Of a stretch of DNA of 6,596 bases, positions 1-5,891 are shown in pieces; position 1 is the stretch's first letter, and each line of letters begins with the position of its first letter. The stretch spans positions 1-6,596 of the forward strand of contig JALSQB010000229.1 of NCBI GenBank assembly GCA_026985655.1, read 5' to 3'. The notes below the pieces were generated by a model, which was given only the letters and a program-made list of their open reading frames with translations, made no database searches and was not told where the DNA came from. The translations under genes and the position numbers were made by a program. Origin of the DNA: Campylobacteraceae bacterium. GTDB lineage: Bacteria > Campylobacterota > Campylobacteria > Campylobacterales > Sulfurovaceae.

Positions 1-354
1 CTGCTTGACCTTTTGGGACGTGCGTCTATGACAACAGATAAAATTTTAGCACTTGTTCCTCACTTTACGCAATATGCCGACGATGTAATAGAACAACTAC
101 TCATAGAGGCTAAGTACTCACGCTACATTGAGAAGCAACAAAACCAAGTAGATAAAATGCAAGACATGCTTAAAGTAAAAATCCCACAAGGCTTTGATTT
201 TTCTAAAGTTTCGGGTCTTTCCAATGAGATTGTAGAAAAATTAACACAGATTACCCCTCCCACACTCTTTAATGCCTCAGAAATTTCAGGGGTGACCCCT
301 GCTGCTTTGGAGATATTACACATCTATATTAAGATGGCTCAAAAGTCGAAGTAG
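1..354 (+). CDS. mnmG: MnmG (GidA), tRNA U34 carboxymethylaminomethyl-modification enzyme, C-terminal part only
   Basis: This is the 3' end of a gene that begins before the window; 117 codons are visible in frame 1, ending in two consecutive TAG stops (352-357). The protein matches the C-terminal helical domain of MnmG: a tyrosine-rich helix followed by glutamines (around YSRYIEKQQ), then the signature VSGLSNEIVEKL, then the very conserved ISGVTPAALEIL near the end. That domain is known to bind tRNA and the partner MnmE. The FAD-binding part lies upstream and cannot be seen. With MnmE, MnmG adds the carboxymethylaminomethyl group to wobble U34 of several cytoplasmic tRNAs. The TTG at 13 and ATG at 28 are internal codons, not starts. 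No clear GC-rich terminator hairpin follows the stop. The identification is firm; only the missing N-terminus limits it. Confidence 0.93.
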   Translation: MLDLLGRASMTTDKILALVPHFTQYADDVIEQLLIEAKYSRYIEKQQNQVDKMQDMLKVKIPQGFDFSKVSGLSNEIVEKLTQITPPTLFNASEISGVTPAALEILHIYIKMAQKSK

Positions 355-382
355 TAGCAGTTCAATTTATATTAAAATTATC

Positions 383-408
383 TTAATTATAAATTTTAAT
401 TATAAAAA
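383..408. repeat. 13-bp AT-only tandem repeat, two copies
   Basis: TTAATTATAAA occurs at 383-393 and again at 396-406, a period of 13 bp, within the gap between mnmG and petA. The sequence contains no G or C. It lies about 100 bp upstream of the petA promoter, too far for a classical UP element. It may simply reflect extreme AT content; no function is claimed. Confidence 0.4.
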
Positions 409-507
409 ATATAAATAAGAGTTATTAAAAAATGTTTTAAATCTAGTCTATTTATAGCAAAAAATGAAACAATTATACTCAAAAGCATAAATAAATTTAA
501 AATAGTA

Positions 508-536
508 GTGACTGTTAATTTTATTTGATTTATAAT
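508..536 (+). promoter_or_regulatory. Sigma70-type promoter of petABC
   Basis: A perfect -10 box TATAAT lies at 531-536. GTGACT at 508-513 matches 4 of 6 bases of the -35 consensus, with an optimal 17-bp spacer. Transcription would begin near 543, giving a leader of about 20 nt before the petA start at 564. This is the best promoter in the 209-bp mnmG-petA gap, and no other good one was seen there. The start site is inferred and was not mapped. Confidence 0.6.
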
Positions 537-555
537 AGATTAAATTTATTATAAA
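529..555. promoter_or_regulatory. Perfect 9-bp inverted repeat across the petA -10 box and leader
   Basis: TTTATAATA (529-537) and TATTATAAA (547-555) are exact reverse complements separated by 9 nt. The left arm contains the -10 box and the right arm runs into the Shine-Dalgarno of petA. The 18-bp centre-to-centre spacing of the arms is compatible with a dimeric repressor binding nearly two helical turns. It is unlikely to act as an RNA hairpin because the left arm lies upstream of the predicted transcription start. The arms contain only A and T, so chance is a real possibility in this background. Confidence 0.35.
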
Positions 556-563
556 GGATGAAT

Positions 564-1088
564 ATGAGTACAAGACGTGACTTTATGGGTATGGCACTAG
601 GTGGCTTTACGGCATTAGGTGCTGTTGGTGGACTTTATGCGGCTAAACGTACATGGGATCCATTACCGAGTGTCAAAGCAGCTGGTTTCACAACCCTTGA
701 TTTAAAAGATTATAAAGAGGGTGAACTGGTTACTGAAAAGTGGAGAGGTAAACCTATCTTTGTTCTTAAACAGACAAAAGAGATGATGGCAAAAGCAACT
801 GAAAAAGATAAAAAGAGACTTATAGAGGTCGATGGTGCTCACTATATGGTTTGTGTTGGTCTCTGTACACATCTAGGTTGTATTCCTGGGTATCGTAAAG
901 ATACACAAGATTTCTTGTGTGCTTGTCATGGTGGTATGTATGATGCAACTGCTGATGTAACAAAAGCTCCACCTCCACGAGGGCTAGATATTCCTCCATT
1001 TAAACTCAATGGAACTAAAATAGCGTTGGGTGTAACAGGTCCTGAATATGAAAAAATGTTGGCTGATGGCACAACATTGAGAGTGTAA
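564..1088 (+). CDS. petA: Rieske iron-sulfur subunit of the cytochrome bc complex
   Basis: The 174-residue product is the [2Fe-2S] subunit of quinol:cytochrome c oxidoreductase. It takes one electron from quinol at the positive-side (Qo) site and passes it to the cytochrome c subunit. A twin-arginine motif (STRRDFMG, residues 2-9) precedes a hydrophobic stretch at about 8-28, which in this family stays as an uncleaved membrane anchor after Tat export of the folded protein. The cluster motifs are CTHLGC (101-106) and CACHGG (119-124). Ligands are C101, H103, C119 and H122, and C106/C121 form the usual disulfide. The serine that normally follows CPCHG is replaced by G124, while Y126 is kept. 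The start at 564 is preferred over the ATG at 558 because AAAGGA (553-558) gives it a properly spaced ribosome site, whereas it overlaps the 558 ATG, and because it puts the RR motif at the very N-terminus. It is the first gene of petABC. Confidence 0.95.
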   Translation: MSTRRDFMGMALGGFTALGAVGGLYAAKRTWDPLPSVKAAGFTTLDLKDYKEGELVTEKWRGKPIFVLKQTKEMMAKATEKDKKRLIEVDGAHYMVCVGLCTHLGCIPGYRKDTQDFLCACHGGMYDATADVTKAPPPRGLDIPPFKLNGTKIALGVTGPEYEKMLADGTTLRV

Positions 1089-1098
1089 GGAGGCTTGA

Positions 1099-2313
1099 AT
1101 GGCAAGAATTGAAAATGCAAAAAGTATTGGCGAGTGGCTTGACCAGCGTTTAGCTGTGCAGACACTTAAAAGAGTTCTTCAAACAGAGTATTGGATTCCT
1201 AAAAATATTAACTTCCTTTGGGCTATGGGTATGGTTTTAGCTGCTACCTTTGGGATTTTATTGGTATCTGGTATCTTCTTACTTATGTACTACAATCCGA
1301 GTACGGATTTGGCATTTGATAGTGTAAACTACACTATTATGACCGAAGTTGGTTATGGTTGGTTGTGGCGACATATTCATGGTGTTGGTGCATCATTGGT
1401 TTTCCTTATTATCTATATTCATATGTTTACAGGTATCTACTATGGTTCATACAAAAAAGGTAGAGAGCTTATTTGGCTTTCAGGTATGTTACTATATGTA
1501 CTGTTTTCTGCTGAAGCATTCTCTGGATATATGTTACCTTGGGGACAGATGAGTTATTGGGCTGGTATGGTTATTACAAACCTATTCTCTGGTGGTTCAC
1601 TACATGCTGATGGTTTAGTTGAGTGGATTAGAGGGGATTATGTTCCTGCACAAGCATTCCTTAGCCGTTTCTTTATGTTACATGTTCTTCTTTTACCATT
1701 AGTTATTATTGGGGCGATTGTATTCCACTTTGGAACACTTAGAATTCCACACGTAAACAATCAAGATGGTGAAGATTTTGACTTTAATGAAGCTGCAGAG
1801 CTTTATAAAAATGGTCAGAAAAAAGAGTCTAAGGTTATTCCATTTAGCCCTGTATTCTTAAGTAAAGATGTATTTGTCATGGGTATCTACTTTGTTCTAT
1901 TCTTCTACTTGGTATTTTACCACTTTGAATTTGCGATGGACCCTGTAAACTTTGACCCAGCAGATGGACTTAAAACGCCTACGCATATCTATCCTGAGTG
2001 GTACTTCTTGTGGTCTTATGAGGTGCTTCGTCCATTCTCAACCAATGTTGGATTGATTGCCTTTGCTATTGCACAAGTTATCTTCTTTACGATTCCATTC
2101 TTGGATAGAAGTCCAAATGTTGCACCTGCTAATAGAAGAGGACTTTTCCATTTATGGTTCTGGGCGATGTTGGTTGATATGTTGGTGCTTACCTTTATGG
2201 GTAAATTACCTCCACAAGGTATTTGGAGTACCATTGGTTTAGTGGCTGCGTTGGTTTTCTTTGCCTTATGGATTGCATTGCCAATTATCACAAAATCAGA
2301 AAAAAAGCTGTAA
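1099..2313 (+). CDS. petB: Cytochrome b subunit of the cytochrome bc complex, unsplit
   Basis: The 404-residue integral membrane subunit carries both b haems and the two quinone sites. It has about eight hydrophobic helices (roughly 40-64, 97-116, 127-146, 191-212, 258-276, 314-335, 350-368 and 375-397), so the b6-like and subunit-IV-like halves are fused in one chain as in bc1 complexes. Haem ligands are H94/H108 in helix B and H195/H210 in helix D. The Qo-site motif PEWY is at 299-302, and the conserved LPWGQMSYW lies at 146-154. The helix D histidines are 15 residues apart, as in cytochrome b6, rather than 14 as in mitochondrial-type cytochrome b. A charged loop (about 222-247) joins the two halves. 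The gene follows petA by 10 bp, with TAAGGAGG (1086-1093) serving as both the petA stop and the Shine-Dalgarno. Identification is certain. Confidence 0.97.
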   Translation: MARIENAKSIGEWLDQRLAVQTLKRVLQTEYWIPKNINFLWAMGMVLAATFGILLVSGIFLLMYYNPSTDLAFDSVNYTIMTEVGYGWLWRHIHGVGASLVFLIIYIHMFTGIYYGSYKKGRELIWLSGMLLYVLFSAEAFSGYMLPWGQMSYWAGMVITNLFSGGSLHADGLVEWIRGDYVPAQAFLSRFFMLHVLLLPLVIIGAIVFHFGTLRIPHVNNQDGEDFDFNEAAELYKNGQKKESKVIPFSPVFLSKDVFVMGIYFVLFFYLVFYHFEFAMDPVNFDPADGLKTPTHIYPEWYFLWSYEVLRPFSTNVGLIAFAIAQVIFFTIPFLDRSPNVAPANRRGLFHLWFWAMLVDMLVLTFMGKLPPQGIWSTIGLVAALVFFALWIALPIITKSEKKL

Positions 2314-2323
2314 GGAGAATAGG

Positions 2324-3307
2324 ATGAATAAAGAGTTAAAAATACTTGGAATTGTGGCAGCTTTTACACTTATACTATATTGGGGAGTTGAGCCATTCGC
2401 TCACTCTCAAATGCACAAACACGTAGAGAGCAATGAACTTGTTTACGATGGTAAAGCAGATATAGAAGAGGCAGAGGCTAAAAAAGATGAAGCGTTGGTT
2501 GAGAAAAAGAAAAAATTCTGGGCTGATGTTAAAGAGATTGCACAGCTTAAAGGTGATGCCGTAGCAGGTGAAGCTACTTTTGGTATGTGTGCAGGTTGTC
2601 ACATGGACGGTGCTGCAAATATGGGTGGGGTTACTCCTCCTAGCCTTGACCATGCAGGTGCATTATATGACAAAAACTTCTTAATTGCTCTTATTAAAGA
2701 CCCTGCAATGGCTACTAATGTGGATCATAAATATCCTAATGGAACTATGAGCCACCCAATGGGTAGTATTAGTTCTATGGTATCTGCTTCACAAGATATT
2801 GCTAATGTGGTTGCTTATCTTAAAGAGAAAAAAGCAGGTGAAGTGACACCAAAAGAAGCATTTACAGAGGCTTGTAGCCGATGTCACGCTAACCGTTATG
2901 CAAAAATGACTCAACTTGGAGATATTCCAAAAACAAAGTCAAATATTAAAACAGGTCAAGATATAGACAGAATGAAGTATGACCAAAAAGTAGCAACAGA
3001 GCAAGGTGCTTTGGCTGAGTACTTAGGAAAACTTCCACCAGATTTATCTATTATCTATAGAGCCAGAAGTGAACACTTCTTAGAGACATTCTTGGAAAAT
3101 CCACAAGGTCAATTGGCAGGTACTGCAATGCCTAGAACTGGACTTAACCATGAAGGTATGGAGAAAGTTATGGAATTCTTAGCAGAGACAGGTGACCCAT
3201 CTGCTCCTGCTAGAGCAATAGCTGGACCGTGGGTAATTGGATTCTTTATCCTATTTACACTCTTAGCTTATCTTTGGAAAAACTCTCTTTGGAGAGATTT
3301 ACACTAA
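2324..3307 (+). CDS. petC: Dihaem cytochrome c subunit of the cytochrome bc complex
   Basis: The 327-residue product plays the cytochrome c1 role, receiving electrons from the Rieske protein and passing them to periplasmic carriers. An N-terminal membrane helix (about 7-22) is followed by a Lys/Glu-rich, probably helical segment (44-75). Two c-type haem sites follow: CAGCH (89-93) and CSRCH (184-188). Likely methionine ligands are M143 or M147 in the first domain and M269 (in TAMPRTG) in the second. A second membrane helix (about 302-317) ends the protein, leaving a short basic tail. This two-haem arrangement is typical of Campylobacterota PetC and unlike monohaem c1. The start at 2324 is chosen because TAAGGAG (2311-2317) precedes it and the hydrophobic signal then lies at the N-terminus. 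An upstream in-frame ATG at 2261 would overlap petB by 53 bases and add a non-signal-like extension. It is the last gene of petABC. Confidence 0.95.
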   Translation: MNKELKILGIVAAFTLILYWGVEPFAHSQMHKHVESNELVYDGKADIEEAEAKKDEALVEKKKKFWADVKEIAQLKGDAVAGEATFGMCAGCHMDGAANMGGVTPPSLDHAGALYDKNFLIALIKDPAMATNVDHKYPNGTMSHPMGSISSMVSASQDIANVVAYLKEKKAGEVTPKEAFTEACSRCHANRYAKMTQLGDIPKTKSNIKTGQDIDRMKYDQKVATEQGALAEYLGKLPPDLSIIYRARSEHFLETFLENPQGQLAGTAMPRTGLNHEGMEKVMEFLAETGDPSAPARAIAGPWVIGFFILFTLLAYLWKNSLWRDLH

Positions 3308-3321
3308 GCAAAACACAATTT

Positions 3322-3375
3322 GAGCTTCGTGCGACTTGTCGCATTGAGGCTCTTCTTTGTCTCTCTTTCTTTTTT
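3322..3375 (+). terminator. Rho-independent terminator of petABC
   Basis: The arms GAGCTTCGTGCGA (3322-3334) and TCGCATTGAGGCTC (3339-3352) form a stem of about 13 pairs, with two G-U pairs and one bulged T, closed by the stable tetraloop CTTG. A T-rich stretch (3353-3375), interrupted by some C and G, follows. It begins 15 bp after the petC stop, so it should end the petABC transcript and separate it from moaA. Confidence 0.75.
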
Positions 3376-3444
3376 CTTGATTAATATCACTTCTTTTTTA
3401 TTAACATTTAGCTAATCTAACTAAAACTTAGCAAATGGATTATT

Positions 3445-4419
3445 ATGCTTATAGATGGACATGGACGAACTGTTGATTACCTTAGAATTTCACTTACTGA
3501 ACGTTGTAACTTTAGATGTCAGTATTGTATGCCAGAGAAACCATTTTCATGGGTTCCTAAAGAGAATTTATTGAGCTTTGAAGAGCTTTTTTTATTTGTA
3601 AAAGTCGCCATTGATGGTGGCGTAAACAAAATTCGCCTCACAGGTGGAGAGCCTCTTCTTCGTCAAGATTTAGATGGTTTCATCAAGATGATTCACGACT
3701 ACAAACCTGATATTGATTTGGCATTAACCACCAATGCATTTTTGTTAGACCAAGTTGCTCAAAAATTAAAAGATGCTGGACTTAAACGGCTTAACATCTC
3801 ACTTGATTCACTGAAAAAAGATGTCAAATCCAAGATAGTAGGCAAAGATGTACTTGATGGTGTTTTAAAAGGAATAGACAAAGCACTTGAAGTGGGCTTA
3901 GGGGTCAAGATAAATATGGTGCCATTAAAAGGCATTAATGATGTTGAAATCCTAGATATTATGAACTATTGTCGTGAGCGTAACATTAAAATACGTTTCA
4001 TCGAGTACATGGAAAATGAACATGCTTCAAGTGCCATTAAAGGAATGCATGGACGTGAAATTTTAGAAAAAGTAAAAGAGAAACATACCATTAAAGCTTT
4101 AGGACGTGAGGGGGCGAGTCCCTCTTTTAACTACCTACTTGATGGAGAGTACGAGTTTGGACTCATTGACCCTCATAAACATGACTTTTGTGAAAATTGT
4201 AATCGTATTCGTTTAACAGCCGAGGGAAATTTAATTCCATGTTTGTATTTTGATGAAGCGATGAGCATCGCTGAATCTGTCAAAGCAGGTGACATAGAGG
4301 GTGCAAGTCAAGTATTAGCCCAAGTACTCAAAGACAAACCCAAAGAGAACCGATGGAGTGAAGAGGAGTTAGAAGAGAGAGAGATTTCTAAACGTGCCTT
4401 TTATGAAACTGGAGGTTAA
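3445..4419 (+). CDS. moaA: GTP 3',8-cyclase MoaA, molybdenum cofactor biosynthesis
   Basis: The 324-residue radical SAM enzyme converts GTP to 3',8-cyclo-7,8-dihydro-GTP, which MoaC turns into cyclic pyranopterin monophosphate. The N-terminal cluster motif is C21-x3-C25-x2-C28. SAM-binding GGEP lies at 67-70. The second cluster that holds GTP uses C249, C252 and C266 (C-x2-C-x13-C), with the GTP-contacting NRIRL at 253-257. The protein ends in Gly-Gly, the C-terminal tail known to be needed for the cyclisation chemistry, so the gene appears complete and functional. The ATG at 3445 is preceded by a weak GGA (3437-3439), and the protein begins with the family-typical LIDGHGRTVDYLRIS. It sits alone: moaC, moaE and mog/moeA genes are not in the window. 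Its stop overlaps the stop of the convergent downstream gene. Confidence 0.97.
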   Translation: MLIDGHGRTVDYLRISLTERCNFRCQYCMPEKPFSWVPKENLLSFEELFLFVKVAIDGGVNKIRLTGGEPLLRQDLDGFIKMIHDYKPDIDLALTTNAFLLDQVAQKLKDAGLKRLNISLDSLKKDVKSKIVGKDVLDGVLKGIDKALEVGLGVKINMVPLKGINDVEILDIMNYCRERNIKIRFIEYMENEHASSAIKGMHGREILEKVKEKHTIKALGREGASPSFNYLLDGEYEFGLIDPHKHDFCENCNRIRLTAEGNLIPCLYFDEAMSIAESVKAGDIEGASQVLAQVLKDKPKENRWSEEELEEREISKRAFYETGG

Positions 4420-5423
4420 TACCAAATCTCACTTACCACAGGTAGATGGTCTGAACCTAACTCTTTATCGACAAATATGCTTTTAACTTGAAACTCTTTT
4501 GAGAGCAGTACATGGTCAAGTGAGAGTTTAAAGTGGGGAATTAAAGGCAGTTGTTTTTTGAGTTCTATTGTCCATCTTAGCCCCTCTACTACTTTGGTAT
4601 GTGATGCTTTCTCAATCTCTTTTATCGTATGACTCCAAGCAACAGCATTAAAATCCCCTGCAATAAGTGTTGAACCTTTGATGTGCTTAAAGATAGGTTT
4701 TATCTGCTCTATCTGTTCAGGTTGAGTGTAAGGGTAGGGCCAATAGGTGTGTATGGCAACAATATTAATGGGCTTTTTATCAAGCAAAATTTGTTGCCAA
4801 AGTAAGCCTTGATATTTAAGGCAGACCGATTGTTCTTCGTTAAAAGGGTGTTTTGAGAGTATGGCAACAGAACCTACGGATTGAAATGGACAATAAATTT
4901 GGTAAGGGTAAGCCCCTTGTTTTCGTGCTACATAAGGAAATTTACTACTAAGTTCTAATGAGTAATCTTCATACATCATACTAGATAATGCTTCTTGATG
5001 TGCTTTTGTAACCTCTTCTAAGGTAATGACATCGGCTGAACTCTCTTGAAGATAGCTTATTACTTTATCTATTTTTTTGTTACTAAAAAGCAAATTAAAT
5101 TGAATGTGTTTAAGTTTATGGGTTCGGTTTTTCGTAATGGGCTGTGCTTTAAATGGCTGGTTAATGTAGTAGAGATAAAATATTCCTAAAAGTATGAAGA
5201 GAAAAAAGATGAGCATATTTTTAACTTCATGAAAAAAAGCCAACAGAAGCATGGTTGGCAAAATCATTAACAGCAGATGCACTCTAAAGTGGCTAAAAGA
5301 GTCAAAAAGTGGATGTAAAAAGTTTAAAAAACCAAATAGAAAGGGAACAGCCATAGCAATTAAAAGAGTATATAACAGCTTTTTAATGATGTTTTTTGGA
5401 TTTAGGTTAAGATTTAGATTCAT
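4416..5423 (-). CDS. Membrane-anchored endonuclease/exonuclease/phosphatase (EEP) family protein
   Basis: The 335-residue protein has three hydrophobic helices at the N-terminus (about 15-35, 47-64, 68-87) followed by a full EEP (DNase I-like) domain from about 104 to the end. Family motifs appear in order: IQFN (107-110), the metal-binding glutamate in LEEV (E137), AIHTYWP (H225), GDFN (256-259), SLDH (301-304) and GSDHLPV with catalytic H326. All expected catalytic positions are present, so it is probably an active metal-dependent phosphodiesterase or phosphatase. The substrate (DNA, RNA, a phospholipid or a phosphoester) cannot be told from sequence. With a basic N-terminus (KNIIKK) inside and three spans, the catalytic domain would face the periplasm, though basic residues after helix 3 weaken that prediction. 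The first residues alternate Asn-Leu, encoded by a short 6-bp-type repeat. The ribosome site is weak (AAGAAG). It converges on moaA. Confidence 0.85.
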   Translation of the reverse strand: MNLNLNLNPKNIIKKLLYTLLIAMAVPFLFGFLNFLHPLFDSFSHFRVHLLLMILPTMLLLAFFHEVKNMLIFFLFILLGIFYLYYINQPFKAQPITKNRTHKLKHIQFNLLFSNKKIDKVISYLQESSADVITLEEVTKAHQEALSSMMYEDYSLELSSKFPYVARKQGAYPYQIYCPFQSVGSVAILSKHPFNEEQSVCLKYQGLLWQQILLDKKPINIVAIHTYWPYPYTQPEQIEQIKPIFKHIKGSTLIAGDFNAVAWSHTIKEIEKASHTKVVEGLRWTIELKKQLPLIPHFKLSLDHVLLSKEFQVKSIFVDKELGSDHLPVVSEIWY

Positions 5424-5436
5424 AGGCTTCTTTTTT

Positions 5437-5470
5437 ATTGTATTGTAACAAATTAATACTAAAGTGCTAT
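5437..5470 (-). promoter_or_regulatory. Possible promoter of the EEP-family gene
   Basis: On the minus strand TACAAT (5447 down to 5442) could be a -10 box, with a poor -35 match ATAGCA (5470 down to 5465) 17 bp away. A second TACAAT follows at 5442-5437. A start near 5435 would leave only about 12 nt of leader. It overlaps the candidate plus-strand promoter almost completely. Weak support. Confidence 0.22.
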
Positions 5471-5473
5471 AAA
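5445..5473 (+). promoter_or_regulatory. Possible promoter of the small TerB-like gene
   Basis: GTAACA (5445-5450, 4 of 6 to the -35 consensus) and TATAAA (5468-5473, 5 of 6 to the -10 consensus) are 17 bp apart. A start near 5480 would leave a leader of about 58 nt. TAAAAT at 5485-5490 is an alternative -10 box but lacks any -35 match. Confidence 0.35.
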
Positions 5474-5537
5474 GCCTCTTTCGCTAAAATAGTACGTGCG
5501 ATTAAAAGCACACTAAAATTTAAAATAAGGAAAAATT

Positions 5538-5750
5538 ATGGCTGAATGGCGTAAAGTAGCAAAAACATTTGCTCTAGGAGATGGACACATCGCACAAAAA
5601 GAGGTAGAAACTTTAAGAGCATTATTACTTGCAGATGGATACCTATCTAAAAGCGAAATGGATTTTTTATATGAAATCAAAAAAGAGGCAAAATCATCAG
5701 TAAAAATGCTTGATGAACTCATCGCAGATTGTGAAAAACTTATAAAATAA
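5538..5750 (+). CDS. Small acidic-repeat protein, TerB-like
   Basis: The 70-residue soluble protein has a clear ribosome site (AAGGA, 5527-5531) six bases before ATG. It contains two similar segments 18 residues apart: DGHIAQKE (15-22) and DGYLSKSE (33-40), each D-G-x-hydrophobic-x-x-x-E and each followed by a helix. The second, preceded by LA, resembles the ADGxxSxxE signature of TerB-like domains, an all-helical fold with acidic metal-binding residues. The pair also recalls a minimal EF-hand-like arrangement. Full TerB domains are about twice this length, so this would be a short version. It has no signal peptide or membrane segment and no cysteine motif (a single C65). Function is unknown; a link to tellurite or metals is not shown by the sequence. 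Convincing ribosome site, codon use and repeat structure make it a real gene. Confidence 0.72.
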   Translation: MAEWRKVAKTFALGDGHIAQKEVETLRALLLADGYLSKSEMDFLYEIKKEAKSSVKMLDELIADCEKLIK

Positions 5751-5767
5751 GAGAAGATAAGAAATTC

Positions 5768-5806
5768 TCTATCAATCCGATAGACCATTCACTTGAATTG
5801 GTTTAT
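5768..5806 (+). terminator. Possible weak terminator after the TerB-like gene
   Basis: Two small adjacent hairpins lie in the 141-bp gap before the ATPase gene. TCTATC/GATAGA (5768-5773/5779-5784) has a 5-nt loop. CCATTC/GAATTGG (5785-5790/5795-5801) has one bulge and is followed by TTTATT. Stems are short and the U-tract is poor, so termination would be inefficient. Confidence 0.3.
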
Positions 5807-5854
5807 TGGCAGTTGATTATTTAAAGCTTAAACTATTCTAATATTCAAGACTTA

Positions 5855-5863
5855 TGCTATAAT
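5855..5863 (+). promoter_or_regulatory. Extended -10 promoter of the ATPase gene
   Basis: TGCTATAAT is a perfect extended -10 element (TGnTATAAT). No good -35 box lies 17 bp upstream (ATTCTA at 5835-5840), which an extended -10 can tolerate. Transcription would begin near 5870, about 22 nt before the ATG at 5892. The ATPase gene therefore probably has its own transcript and does not depend on the small gene upstream. Confidence 0.6.
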
Positions 5864-5891
5864 CGTAACACTAAAAAATAGGTAGATAATT

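Noticed and set aside
13..30. Short 113-residue gene starting at TTG 13 or ATG 28
   Set aside because: The frame is open back to base 1 and the protein is plainly the C-terminal domain of MnmG, so these are internal codons.
355..507. Small RNA, tRNA or CRISPR-like structure in the mnmG-petA gap
   Set aside because: The stretch is extremely AT-rich, has no GC-containing stems, no cloverleaf and no spaced repeats beyond the 13-bp tandem pair.
558..563. ATG at 558 as the petA start
   Set aside because: The AAAGGA ribosome site overlaps this ATG, so spacing is impossible; the ATG at 564 is well spaced and gives the typical STRRDF N-terminus.
926..1165. Minus-strand open frames inside petA, petB, petC and opposite the TerB-like gene
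   Set aside because: They lie opposite or in another frame of well-identified genes, lack ribosome sites and show no recognisable domains.
2261..2323. N-terminal extension of PetC starting at the ATG at 2261
   Set aside because: It would overlap petB by 53 bases and put a polar 21-residue stretch before the membrane helix. The ATG at 2324 has a good Shine-Dalgarno sequence and an immediate signal-like N-terminus.
3401..3427. moaA promoter from TTAACA (3401-3406) and TAAAAC (3422-3427)
   Set aside because: The spacer is only 15 bp and the -10 match is poor; the TTAGCTAA palindrome at 3408-3415 is too short to interpret. moaA probably has a promoter here but I cannot fix it.
5251..5448. 65-codon plus-strand frame opposite the start of the EEP gene
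   Set aside because: It is the antisense shadow of the hydrophobic N-terminus of the EEP protein, without ribosome site or family resemblance.
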